Shown one piece after another: positions 24,740 to 33,576 of a DNA stretch of 64,000 bases. Under the pieces are notes generated by a model. That model was not told where the DNA came from. It searched no databases and saw nothing but the letters and a program-made list of their open reading frames with translations. The stretch lies in assembly GCF_029589055.1 (NCBI RefSeq), contig NZ_JARQZP010000007.1:1240001-1304000 (forward strand), given 5' to 3'. This stretch comes from Vibrio hannami (GTDB lineage Bacteria; Pseudomonadota; Gammaproteobacteria; Enterobacterales; Vibrionaceae). The translations under genes and the position numbers were made by a program. Each line of letters starts with the position of its first letter. Positions within the stretch are counted from its first letter, which is position 1.

Positions 24740-26307
24740 AGTCTGCTTACTCCCTGCTTAATAAACTCAACACCCTGAGACATGTACCCTTGAGCTGCTG
24801 GCATGGTGTTTAGTGCAATAAAGGCAGCAAACATGGCGAACAACATCAAATTCCCGAGTACAAAATATCTGGTTTTACGCTTCTCCCATCTAGCCAGGCC
24901 GGACCGTTCTGTTGCAGAAACAACACCAAATATCGGCAGATCCATCGATTGATATAGCTGCCTGGTGGAAGAGACAACTGGCGACAGCTGACTAAGAAGC
25001 AACGAAAGTGTTATACCACCACCAAAGCCTACAATTAGTACCGCCGTAAGCAGTAATGGGCGGATGGGGCCAGAAGGCTTTAACGGTACGCGTGGAGCAT
25101 CAATAATCCGAAACTTGATATCGTCAGATGAATCACCAACACTCTGCGAAATCAGCGCACTTTCTCTTCTGGAAAGAAGCTGATTATACTTCTGACGAGT
25201 AATTTCATAGTTACGAGTTAATGCCGTAAGTTTCGCTTCTACATCCGGAACCTTATCTATCTTCTCCTGAAGCTCTGCTATTTTGCTTTCATACCTCGAA
25301 ACTCGAACTCTGAGTGATGCGACTTCATTTTCTAGCTGGCTGGTTTTGATTTTAAGATCTTGATACACAAAGTTGTTTGCCAGAACTTCACTTACAGAAT
25401 ATGAGGCGATAGTACTCGATCGTAGATCCTGCAAGTCTTTTAACTGACGACGAGTTTCCACTACATCCGGATGCTTATTGGTGAACCGGAATAACAGGTC
25501 ATCCAAGCGTTGCTGTAGCGAAGAAATCCGTTCGTCATGTTCGGTTCGTACCTTAGTGACCTGCTCGGTTGCTCTTGACTCTTCTCTTGCTAACTGAGAA
25601 CGTGAAGATGCTGCCTTGGTTTCAGTCTCACTTAGGGCCAGTTGAGCATCTTCCAGCGAACGACGGTTTTGCTGCAGCTGAGCGTAATATCCACTATCAC
25701 TTCCCGGCATTACGCCACGGTAATCACGTTTAAATTCCGCTAACTTCTCTTCAGCGTCAGTCAACCTGGCTTCATACTCTTCGATCTGGCTAGTAATAAT
25801 CTGGCTCGCCTGATCGGTCTCTAGCCTTTGCTCACTAAGCGTATTTTCAACAAACACGTTTAATGCCGCCTGAACCACGTTTTTTGCATACACCGGATCC
25901 GGCCCTTTATAACTAATGGTGTATAAGTTTTCTCTGCCAGTGGAGCGAATCACAATATTCGATTCAAGATCAGAAATTATTTGCTCATACTCCTGGCTAC
26001 TCTGAGCCCTGATATCTGCGTCAATATCTCTCGCAATGATCTCGAGGTTTGGTCTGCTCAAGAGAGTTTTTACCATAAGTTGCAGCTCCCGGGTCGGGTC
26101 TGTCTGTATGGCTAATCCTCTGAGCAGTGGCTGCAATATTGAACGTGTATCGGCGTAAACTCTTGCTTCAGAGGTATATTGATTTGGCATCATGGTTACC
26201 AGTGCCCAACCAATCGGGCACAGTAACCAGCTCACCACAAGAATATACCGACGTTTTAGCCAAACACCTCTTAGATACTGGAGTATCTCGTCAAAGAGTT
26301 CCTGCAT
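24736..26307 (-). CDS. XrtA-associated polysaccharide chain-length determinant
   Basis: A 523-residue Wzz/PCP-type inner-membrane protein (family as TIGR03007). The N-terminal TM helix near residues 20-40 is followed by the periplasmic NQYTSEARVYADTRSILQPLLRGLA block. Long coiled-coil segments span about 160-400, then PRVPLKPSGPIRPLL leads into a second TM near 425. A further TM near 490 precedes the short C-terminus, so this version has three predicted helices. It lacks a kinase domain, which is supplied by the next gene. It controls polymer length together with that kinase and the export lipoprotein. Confidence 0.92.
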   Translation of the reverse strand: MQELFDEILQYLRGVWLKRRYILVVSWLLCPIGWALVTMMPNQYTSEARVYADTRSILQPLLRGLAIQTDPTRELQLMVKTLLSRPNLEIIARDIDADIRAQSSQEYEQIISDLESNIVIRSTGRENLYTISYKGPDPVYAKNVVQAALNVFVENTLSEQRLETDQASQIITSQIEEYEARLTDAEEKLAEFKRDYRGVMPGSDSGYYAQLQQNRRSLEDAQLALSETETKAASSRSQLAREESRATEQVTKVRTEHDERISSLQQRLDDLLFRFTNKHPDVVETRRQLKDLQDLRSSTIASYSVSEVLANNFVYQDLKIKTSQLENEVASLRVRVSRYESKIAELQEKIDKVPDVEAKLTALTRNYEITRQKYNQLLSRRESALISQSVGDSSDDIKFRIIDAPRVPLKPSGPIRPLLLTAVLIVGFGGGITLSLLLSQLSPVVSSTRQLYQSMDLPIFGVVSATERSGLARWEKRKTRYFVLGNLMLFAMFAAFIALNTMPAAQGYMSQGVEFIKQGVSRL

Positions 26308-26320
26308 ACATGGCTCCTGG

Positions 26321-26968
26321 TTAGTACCATGCTTCTGGAATAATAATGATGTCGCCAGGCAGAATATCGACGTTGGCCTCTATTTCACCATCGGTAATAA
26401 GTTGATCGATTTTAATACCAAATTGTTTCTGCTGACCATTAACCACACGAATCAGTCTCGCATCATCACCGTTTGCGTATTCTGTTAACCCGCCAACAGC
26501 GATCATGACATCAAGAAGTGTCATATCTTCGGTGTAGCTGATTGCCTGTGGTTCCGAAGCTTCACCAATCACTCTAACCTGCTCTCTGAACGGCCCGGTA
26601 AAACCAGTAACAATAACGGAAACGATAGGCTCTCTCAGATACTCGGATAGTTTACTTTCGATTTCACGCGCTAACTCAGTAGGTGTTCGTCCAGACGCTT
26701 CTATATCTTCTACCAAAGATGTGGTTATCATCCCGTCGGGTCTTACCGTATATTGCCCTGACACTTCTGGGTTACCCCATACAAATATATTTAGCGAATC
26801 ATTAGGACCAATTAGATAGCTGTAATTATCTACATTATCCGTGAACGAGGAATGTACTGATGCTTTGGGTAGATTAGGTAACGAGTTAGAGCAAGCGGTC
26901 ACAAGAGCAAGGCTAGTCACGATTAGTACTCTTTGAAACCAGTATCCAAGCTTGGCGGATCTTTCCAT
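26321..26968 (-). CDS. XrtA-associated polysaccharide export lipoprotein (Wza-like)
   Basis: A 215-residue outer-membrane lipoprotein (family as TIGR03027). The ATG at 26968 is chosen over a GTG three codons upstream because AGGTG lies 7 bases before it. The signal peptide ends in the lipobox LVTA-C near residue 26. Poly_export domain: YLIGPNDSLNIFVWGNPEVSGQYTV near 50; SLBB-type segment VRVIGEASEPQAISY near 125; C-terminus DILPGDIIIIPEAWY. First gene of the minus-strand arm, facing epsB across a 611-bp divergent region. Confidence 0.93.
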   Translation of the reverse strand: MERSAKLGYWFQRVLIVTSLALVTACSNSLPNLPKASVHSSFTDNVDNYSYLIGPNDSLNIFVWGNPEVSGQYTVRPDGMITTSLVEDIEASGRTPTELAREIESKLSEYLREPIVSVIVTGFTGPFREQVRVIGEASEPQAISYTEDMTLLDVMIAVGGLTEYANGDDARLIRVVNGQQKQFGIKIDQLITDGEIEANVDILPGDIIIIPEAWY

Positions 26969-27579
26969 AGTAATCACCTATTTTTACTGTCTAGTTCTTC
27001 CGTGGATATTGATACAAAATAGACAAAGAAATCAGTATGTAGCAACTTCTGGACACTGTTTTTCGATGTCACCTCAATATAGTGTAGTAGTGAAAAATCT
27101 TAACTAACGCTTTAGTTTCACTTTTTCTCATTTTGTCGACATTTGTCATTCCGGCATAGGAACAATGAGATCGTAGTTTTATCTAAAACCTTATTATACA
27201 TGCTGTTATTCATTATATAGGTTAGGACAATTCTTATAATTTAGAAAAAAAATAAATATAAACTTTTGACGTACTAATTTTTATATCCGTTGCTATATTA
27301 TGATAAAGGCCAGTGGTTACTTAACCTATAAAGTTTTTACTCAACATTATCAAATGTAGATATGAAACTTGCCTTTTGTAAATGTTAAATTCAAATATTT
27401 GTAGTATTACTCTAAATTAAGTAATTACTCCAAAATTGAATCACAACAAATATAACAATTACTAAATCAAGGCTTTATAAACGGGTTGAACATTGCATTG
27501 CTATTGAAGATGAAAGGTTATCACTCTGATTTGGCTGCAATATTTATACATATCTCAATCAGGCAAAGAGATTAGAAAG
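26969..27579. promoter_or_regulatory. Divergent promoter region of the XrtA locus
   Basis: 611 bp of AT-rich non-coding DNA between the export lipoprotein (minus) and epsB (plus). Both arms of the locus must be transcribed from here. I found no sigma-54 -24/-12 pair, no ops element and no strong terminator. Several AT-rich -10-like hexamers exist, but none has a well-spaced -35. No coding frame is convincing. Confidence 0.6.
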
Positions 27580-28983
27580 ATGGCAAAGTCACATTTTCAA
27601 GGATTGAAACCAAGTAGTGTAATTATTACAACTAATGACTTTATAACCATTATTGCAACTTTTTTCATATTAATAGTGAGTTTTGATTCAGCATCTGCAT
27701 CCAATTTATTTAATCCTTTTGACCAGGGCTTAATAATTCACCTATTGATATTTATATTCTTTATGCAAACTTGCATACTTGCTGTGGGTTTATATAACGA
27801 AAAGTTACGAGCAACCTTTAAAGGAATAATAATCAGACTCGCTGTAAGCGTTTTCATCGCCTTTTTACTTGCAAAGGTATTCTACAAAGTATTTTCTGTC
27901 AGTGAGTTACCCCTTTACTTTACCGAGCTTTACTTTGGCACTGCACTGCTAATGTTTGTTGTTACACGTTATGCAGCAAGCAAAACATCTTATAAGCAGA
28001 TCGGTCTAAAACGAATAATGATACTGGGAGCAGGTAAACGCGCTAGTTTAATCGTTAAAGGTATGAGACGAAAAGCAGACCGAGTAGGGATGCAGATTGT
28101 TGGCTTTATTCCAATGGAAGGTGATGCTATTCAAGAAGTCGATAGTGAACAAAAAATCGCACTTAAAGGTGAGTCACTTGAATCATTTGCAGTAAAAAAT
28201 GATATCTCTGAAATCATCATTGCACCTGACGAGAGGCGAAATGTTTTACCTAACGAGAGCCTGTTTTGTTGTAAGAGAATGGGGGTTGAAATTACCGATA
28301 TTATCGACTTTGTCGAGCGTGAAACTGGTCAGGTTGCAGTAAACCACATCTATCCTTCATGGATTATCTATGGCAATAACCCGGCTACAAACACTGCATT
28401 TCAAACGCTTGAGTGGCTCATTAATACCTTTATCGCATTAATCATTTTCGCCCTCACCTGGCCTTTGATGGTTGCCACCGTTATTTGCATTAAACTTGAA
28501 GATGGCTGGAATGCACCTGTTTTATATTCTCAGGCCCGCACAGGTTTACACGGCAAGGTCTTTAAGATCTATAAATTCAGAAGTATGTCTGTAGATGCCG
28601 AAAAAGATGGCGCCAAATGGGCTCAGGTGGCAGATCCTAGAGTAACCCGAGTCGGAGCTTTCATCCGAAAATACCGGGTAGATGAGTTACCACAGCTTTT
28701 CAATGTCGTAAAAGGTGATATGGGATTTGTTGGACCTCGTCCCGAGCGTCCTCAGTTTACAGAACGCTTTAACCACTCAATTCCCTATTATAACCATAGG
28801 CTTAATGTAAAGCCTGGCCTTACTGGCTGGGCTCAACTTAAGTATCCATACGGTAGTAATGAAAGAGATGCGGAGGAAAAACTGAAATTTGACCTCTACT
28901 ATATTAAGAACAAAGGATTTTTGTTCGACCTGCTTATTTTACTTCGGACGGCTGAAATCATTCTGTTTGGGAAAGGTAGATAG
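27580..28983 (+). CDS. epsB: EpsB-type polyprenyl glycosylphosphotransferase of the XrtA locus
   Basis: A 467-residue inner-membrane priming transferase (family as TIGR03013), beginning the lipid-linked glycan of the exosortase-associated polysaccharide. Four to five N-terminal TM helices, a nucleotide-binding-like domain (MILGAGKRASLIVKGMRRKA near residue 148), a TM near 285, then the catalytic bac_transf domain: KIYKFRSMSVDAEKDG near 330, RVDELPQLFNVVKGDMGFVGPRPERPQF near 365, and NVKPGLTGWAQ near 415. First gene of the plus-strand arm. It is distinct from the WbaP-type enzyme at 11933, so the window primes two glycans. Confidence 0.93.
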   Translation: MAKSHFQGLKPSSVIITTNDFITIIATFFILIVSFDSASASNLFNPFDQGLIIHLLIFIFFMQTCILAVGLYNEKLRATFKGIIIRLAVSVFIAFLLAKVFYKVFSVSELPLYFTELYFGTALLMFVVTRYAASKTSYKQIGLKRIMILGAGKRASLIVKGMRRKADRVGMQIVGFIPMEGDAIQEVDSEQKIALKGESLESFAVKNDISEIIIAPDERRNVLPNESLFCCKRMGVEITDIIDFVERETGQVAVNHIYPSWIIYGNNPATNTAFQTLEWLINTFIALIIFALTWPLMVATVICIKLEDGWNAPVLYSQARTGLHGKVFKIYKFRSMSVDAEKDGAKWAQVADPRVTRVGAFIRKYRVDELPQLFNVVKGDMGFVGPRPERPQFTERFNHSIPYYNHRLNVKPGLTGWAQLKYPYGSNERDAEEKLKFDLYYIKNKGFLFDLLILLRTAEIILFGKGR

Positions 28984-29008
28984 TTAAATAAATATAAAGG
29001 TTGTCAGT

Positions 29009-29890
29009 ATGGAACAGCCCGTTAAAAGCGCTATGACAGTCGACGTAGAAGATTACTTCCACGTCTCTGCTTTCGAGAGCAAAGTAACATTTGCTGATTG
29101 GGGAAAAACCTATCCGATACGTGTTGAACGTAATACACAGAAAATTCTGGAGCTTTTTGCTAATCATGATGCAAAAGCGACCTTTTTTGTATTGGGTTGG
29201 GTCGCTGAGCAGTGTCCGGAACTGATAAAGCAGATCACCAGTCAGGGACATGAACTGGCTTGTCACGGCTTTGCGCATCAAAGAGCGAATCATCAATCTC
29301 GTGAAGTGTTTAGAGAGGATGTTTATCGGGCGAAGTCCTACCTTGAGGAGATTACCGGTGTTGAGGTCAAAGGTTACCGCGCGCCGAGCTTCTCTATAGG
29401 GCCATCTAACGAGTGGGCGTATGAAGTGTTACGCGATCTGGGCTTTCTCTACAGCAGCAGTACCTATCCGGTGAAACACGACCTCTACGGCACGCCCGAC
29501 TGGCCTAAGTTTATCTATCAGAGAAAAGAAGGCGTTATAGAGATACCCATTCCTACCAACAAAACCATGGGAATGAACTTACCGATAGGTGGTGGCGGAT
29601 TTTTCAGACTTTACCCTTATAGCCTAAGTAAAACACTCATCACTAATTTTCTGGCACAAACTGGTCAGCCTTACTGTTTCTATTTTCACCCATGGGAGAT
29701 AGACCCCGGTCAACCAAGGATGGCTGGCGTGCCTCTGAAATCAAGCTTTAGGCACTATTTAAATTTGAGCTTAATGGAGAAACGATTAAGCCAACTATTA
29801 AGCGATTTTGAGTGGGACACCATGTTCAATGTCTATCAATTAAACGGATTTGAAAATGACAGAACAACTGCAAATCAGAACAATAACTGA
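29009..29890 (+). CDS. XrtA-system polysaccharide deacetylase with DUF3473 domain
   Basis: A 293-residue carbohydrate esterase 4 protein (family as TIGR03006). Catalytic and metal residues are visible: MTVDVEDYFHV (first Asp pair), ATFFVLGWVAE, the ELACHGFAHQ metal-binding His motif near 85, and RAPSFSI near 125. The C-terminal DUF3473 part carries FYFHPWEIDPGQPR near 230. No signal peptide, so it may act on lipid-linked or cytoplasmic intermediates, removing N-acetyl groups. It starts 25 bp after epsB behind AAGG, and its end overlaps the FemAB gene by 35 bp. Confidence 0.93.
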   Translation: MEQPVKSAMTVDVEDYFHVSAFESKVTFADWGKTYPIRVERNTQKILELFANHDAKATFFVLGWVAEQCPELIKQITSQGHELACHGFAHQRANHQSREVFREDVYRAKSYLEEITGVEVKGYRAPSFSIGPSNEWAYEVLRDLGFLYSSSTYPVKHDLYGTPDWPKFIYQRKEGVIEIPIPTNKTMGMNLPIGGGGFFRLYPYSLSKTLITNFLAQTGQPYCFYFHPWEIDPGQPRMAGVPLKSSFRHYLNLSLMEKRLSQLLSDFEWDTMFNVYQLNGFENDRTTANQNNN

Positions 29891-30899
29891 CGATGATTAT
29901 CAGAGCTGGGATAGCTATGTAGACAAACAAGATCTGGGATCTTTTTTTCATCTAACCGGGTGGATAGACGTTATTAAGTCGATCTCTAACCATAAATCTC
30001 ATTACTTAATGGCGAGTAATCAAGGAGAGATTGTAGGCATTCTTCCATTGATAGAGCAAAAAAGCTGGATTTTTGGCCACTCTCTGATTTCTACGCCCTT
30101 TTGTGTTTACGGGGGAGCACTGGCCAACAGTGACGAGATAAGAGAAAAGCTGGAACTCGAAGCTTATGAGTTGGGCTGCAGGCTAAATGTCGATTATGTT
30201 GAGCTCAGAGATCGTTTACCTTATCCGGATAAAGGCCCCTGGCAGCACCATTGTCTCCATTCCACCTTTTGCAGCGAGTTAGCAGAAGACACTGAATCGA
30301 TACTCACCAGCGTCAAGCGAAAACAGCGAGCGGTCATAAGGCACTCTCTGAACAACGAACTCAACTGGAGCAATCTGGATAACCCTGAGCTGTGTTATGA
30401 CATCTACGCTGAAAGCGTACGCAACCTCGGCACACCTGTTTTCAGTAGAAAACTATTCACTTCGCTTAAACAAGTTTTCTCAGATCGCTGCGAAACGCTT
30501 GTTATTAAAGATAAAAACGGTAAGCCCATCTCGAGTGTCTTAAGCTTTTATTATAAGGATTCTGTACTACCCTATTATGGTGGTGGGGTATTTGAAGCAC
30601 GGGCGCTGAAGAGTAATGATTACATGTACTATCAGCTTATGTGTACCGCTAAAGAAAAAGGATTTACCAACTTCGATTTTGGCCGCAGTAAGATAAATTC
30701 CGGCTCTTATAAATACAAAAAAAACTGGGGAATGACGGAAGAAAAGCTAAATTACCGAATTGCTTTGGTGAAGAGCAGTGAGATGCCAAATCTGTCCCCG
30801 AATAACCCTAAATACAAACTCTTTATCAGCTTATGGCAAAAACTCCCACTCAGCGTCAGTCGGATGATTGGGCCACATATTTCCAAATATCTCGGTTAG
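29856..30899 (+). CDS. FemAB-related protein of the XrtA system
   Basis: A 347-residue GNAT-fold protein (family as TIGR03019). The start is the ATG at 29856 with CGGA just upstream; a TTG two codons earlier is less likely. Landmarks are FFHLTGWIDVIKS near residue 27, the FCVYGGALA block near 80, SVLSFYYKDSVLPYYGGGVFEA near 225, and FDFGRSKINSGSYKYKKNWG near 270. FemAB relatives add aminoacyl groups from aminoacyl-tRNA. In exosortase loci the role is unproven but may be aminoacylation of the polysaccharide. Overlaps the deacetylase gene. Confidence 0.9.
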   Translation: MTEQLQIRTITDDDYQSWDSYVDKQDLGSFFHLTGWIDVIKSISNHKSHYLMASNQGEIVGILPLIEQKSWIFGHSLISTPFCVYGGALANSDEIREKLELEAYELGCRLNVDYVELRDRLPYPDKGPWQHHCLHSTFCSELAEDTESILTSVKRKQRAVIRHSLNNELNWSNLDNPELCYDIYAESVRNLGTPVFSRKLFTSLKQVFSDRCETLVIKDKNGKPISSVLSFYYKDSVLPYYGGGVFEARALKSNDYMYYQLMCTAKEKGFTNFDFGRSKINSGSYKYKKNWGMTEEKLNYRIALVKSSEMPNLSPNNPKYKLFISLWQKLPLSVSRMIGPHISKYLG

Positions 30900-30905
30900 G
30901 TTTGA

Positions 30906-32129
30906 ATGAAAGAGAAACTGCTTTATTTATGTCACCGCATACCCTATCCCCCAAACAAGGGAGATAAAATAGCGGCGTATCATATCCTTACTTTTTTAAG
31001 TAAACATTATGATGTGTATCTGGGGTGTTTTATTGACGACCCGGAAGACAGGCAATATCGCGATCATGTCAAATCCCTATGCAAAACAGCATTTTTTGTA
31101 GATATCAACCCCAGGCTAGCCAAACTAAAAGGGATATCTGCTCTTCTCACCAATCAGCCCATCACGCTTCCCTACTACGCGAATGAGTCATTATCAGACT
31201 GGGTAGAAAACACAATTAATGAAAACAGGATTGAGAAAGCATTTCTGTTTTCCGGTTGTATGGCGCAGTTTGTTATCGAGCGTGCGCAGCAACTGCATAC
31301 GGTGATGCATTTTGTTGATGTCGATTCTGATAAATGGAAACAGTATGCCGCAAAAAAAACCGGCATCATGAAGCGTATTTATCATCGGGAGCACATCACT
31401 TTAGAGAGATACGAAAAACAGATTGCGAATACATTTGAGATCAGTTGCTTTGTCACCGAAACGGAAACGCAGATGTTCAGGGAACTAATAGAAGAACCAG
31501 TACGCCATCGTATCCAGACACTGAGCAACGGTATTGATACCGATTTTTTCTCTCCGGTAAAGACTCATGACTTTGGCGAAGAATATGCCATTCAGAAGCA
31601 AAACTATATTGTTTTCACTGGAGCAATGGATTACTGGGCTAATGTTGATGCAGTTAAGTGGTTTGTATCAGAAGTATGGCCGGCAGTTAGAAAAGAGATA
31701 CCTGATGGTCTGTTTTATATCGTCGGCTCTTCACCGGATAAATCGGTATACAATCTGCAAAATCAACCCGGCGTGGTTGTAACAGGAAGGGTTGAAGATG
31801 TCAGGCCCTATCTCAAGCATGCCAAAGCAAGCGTCGCTCCAATGCAGATAGCAAGGGGGATTCAGAACAAGATACTTGAAGCCATGTCGATGGCGAAGCC
31901 AGTAGCGGCGTCAAGCCTAGGCATTGAGGGTATAGAAGGAATAGAAACCGTCAGCAATGAAAACCTGCTCGTTTCAGACTCACCGTCAGAAACGGCTAAC
32001 TGGGTAATTCAGCACCTGGCTTCACCCCATAAACTCGCAGAAGAATCGCGTTTATGGATGCAGAAAAACTATAGCTGGGAAGCCAAGTTGGCCCCTGTTC
32101 TTAACTACCTAGAGGCTTCCGGTGAGTAG
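30906..32129 (+). CDS. XrtA-system glycosyltransferase (stp1-type, GT4)
   Basis: A 407-residue GT-B enzyme of the PEP-CTERM/EpsH1-associated family (as TIGR03087). It opens with LLYLCHRIPYPPNKGDKIAAYH, diagnostic of this family. The C-terminal domain holds FTGAMDYWANVDAVKWF near 240, VVTGRVEDVRPYLKHA near 295, and the donor-binding stretch RGIQNKILEAMSMAKPVAAS near 325. It adds a sugar to the XrtA-linked glycan. The stop overlaps the xrtA start by 8 bp, typical for this pair. Confidence 0.92.
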   Translation: MKEKLLYLCHRIPYPPNKGDKIAAYHILTFLSKHYDVYLGCFIDDPEDRQYRDHVKSLCKTAFFVDINPRLAKLKGISALLTNQPITLPYYANESLSDWVENTINENRIEKAFLFSGCMAQFVIERAQQLHTVMHFVDVDSDKWKQYAAKKTGIMKRIYHREHITLERYEKQIANTFEISCFVTETETQMFRELIEEPVRHRIQTLSNGIDTDFFSPVKTHDFGEEYAIQKQNYIVFTGAMDYWANVDAVKWFVSEVWPAVRKEIPDGLFYIVGSSPDKSVYNLQNQPGVVVTGRVEDVRPYLKHAKASVAPMQIARGIQNKILEAMSMAKPVAASSLGIEGIEGIETVSNENLLVSDSPSETANWVIQHLASPHKLAEESRLWMQKNYSWEAKLAPVLNYLEASGE

Positions 32130-33555
32130 ACGCTATTGGGTTGCATGGCTGGCTTCTCTCTCCGGCTGGCTACTGGTGTTCCATCAATCTATCGCCAGTA
32201 TGGTGACGGTATGGAGTCAATCAAAAACCTACGAGCATAGCTTTTTAATTGTTCCCATCGCAATCTGGACTGCGTGGCAATTGAGAAAAACATTTACAGC
32301 ACATTTAATAAAGCCCACCTGGCAACCTGTGGTTCTGCTCATGGGTCCGTGCCTTTTATGGATTGTCGGTCATATTGCTGGCGTCGCCCTATTCGAGCAT
32401 GTCGCCGCTATCGTTAGCCTTCAGTTATTGCTATGGGCCTTTCTGGGTCATCAACTTGCTAAAACTTTCCACTTCCCTATTCTATACCTGATTTTCTGCA
32501 TTCCTTTTGGCGATGAGCTTATCCCTTATCTCCAATCTTTCACCGCAGACATATCGGTATTTGCGGTTCGGCTTAGCGGCATTCCTGTTTATCGTGATGG
32601 TATGTACCTGACCATTCCAAATGGTCAGTTTGAAGTAGCGGAAGCGTGTTCCGGCATCCGCTTTCTGATATCCAGCATCGCACTTGGTGCGCTATTCTCG
32701 CATATGTTTTTCGAGAAAATCTGGAAGCAAGTGGCCTTTATCCTCTTCTCTGCAATCTTCCCTATCATCGCCAATGGTGTAAGGGCGTACGGTATCATCC
32801 TGGTCGGTCACCTAAGCGATATGACCATTGCCACCGGAGCCGATCACCTGGTGTACGGCTGGGCGTTTTTTGCCGTTGTTATCCTGATTATTTTTTATGT
32901 TGCGTCTAAGTTTTCAGACAGAGTTTATGAGTCGCAACCAGTTATCACTCAGGGAAAATCTCTCCCATATTCGAAATCAACAACATATACCAGCATTGGT
33001 ACCTTGGGTACTTTCTTACTGACTTACCTCTGGGTTAGCTCAATCACTCAGTCAGAAGTAGAAGTCGATGCTCCGGCACTGTTCGATAGGCAATTTGCCG
33101 ACGTGGATCGCTCAAATTGGGGAATATCCTTCCCGGAATCTTCGAAACAAATTCACACACGACTATCTGAACCGGAAGTAGAACTCTACGCAGCCCGGTT
33201 TGGTTTAAACCAGAAAAACGCAGAGCTTATTAGCTACAGTAACAAATTGTTCGACAACAACTTATGGACTCTGAAGAACCGATTCAGAGCAAATTTAACG
33301 GCCGAAAATCGGGAACCAATTAATGCTGCTGGATTAGAAGTGGTTAACCCTACTGGCGATGTGAAACAGATTCTCTACTGGTATTGCATTAACGACTATT
33401 GTTCAACGAACAGGTTAAAACTTAAGTTGCAGAAAGCCTATCAGCTAATGACAGACAGAGGCGGGTACGCCCAGGTGAGCGCTCTTTCCAGTGAAAAGCT
33501 CTCAAGAAGCGAGTTAGAAAAACTGGCTCAGGAATGGATATCAGCGAGCAGATAA
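32122..33555 (+). CDS. xrtA: Exosortase A with C-terminal EpsI domain
   Basis: A 477-residue inner-membrane cysteine transpeptidase that recognises the PEP-CTERM signal, cleaves it and is thought to anchor the protein to the cell-surface glycan. Catalytic residues are Cys176 (EACSGIR), Arg221 (NGVRAYG) and His242 (ADHLVYGW). About eight TM helices span residues 10-265 plus one near 300. The last 160 residues match the EpsI/DUF3485 domain usually fused to XrtA. It starts with GTG inside the preceding gene, with AGAGG upstream. Its likely substrate in the window is the PEP-CTERM protein at 60746. Confidence 0.95.
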   Translation: MSRRYWVAWLASLSGWLLVFHQSIASMVTVWSQSKTYEHSFLIVPIAIWTAWQLRKTFTAHLIKPTWQPVVLLMGPCLLWIVGHIAGVALFEHVAAIVSLQLLLWAFLGHQLAKTFHFPILYLIFCIPFGDELIPYLQSFTADISVFAVRLSGIPVYRDGMYLTIPNGQFEVAEACSGIRFLISSIALGALFSHMFFEKIWKQVAFILFSAIFPIIANGVRAYGIILVGHLSDMTIATGADHLVYGWAFFAVVILIIFYVASKFSDRVYESQPVITQGKSLPYSKSTTYTSIGTLGTFLLTYLWVSSITQSEVEVDAPALFDRQFADVDRSNWGISFPESSKQIHTRLSEPEVELYAARFGLNQKNAELISYSNKLFDNNLWTLKNRFRANLTAENREPINAAGLEVVNPTGDVKQILYWYCINDYCSTNRLKLKLQKAYQLMTDRGGYAQVSALSSEKLSRSELEKLAQEWISASR

Positions 33556-33576
33556 TAGATAAGCAGGGGAAGCGGT

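Noticed and set aside
27486..27502. A sigma-54-like TTGAACA-N5-TTGC upstream of epsB
   Set aside because: The -24 element lacks the essential GG, so only the -12 half matches.
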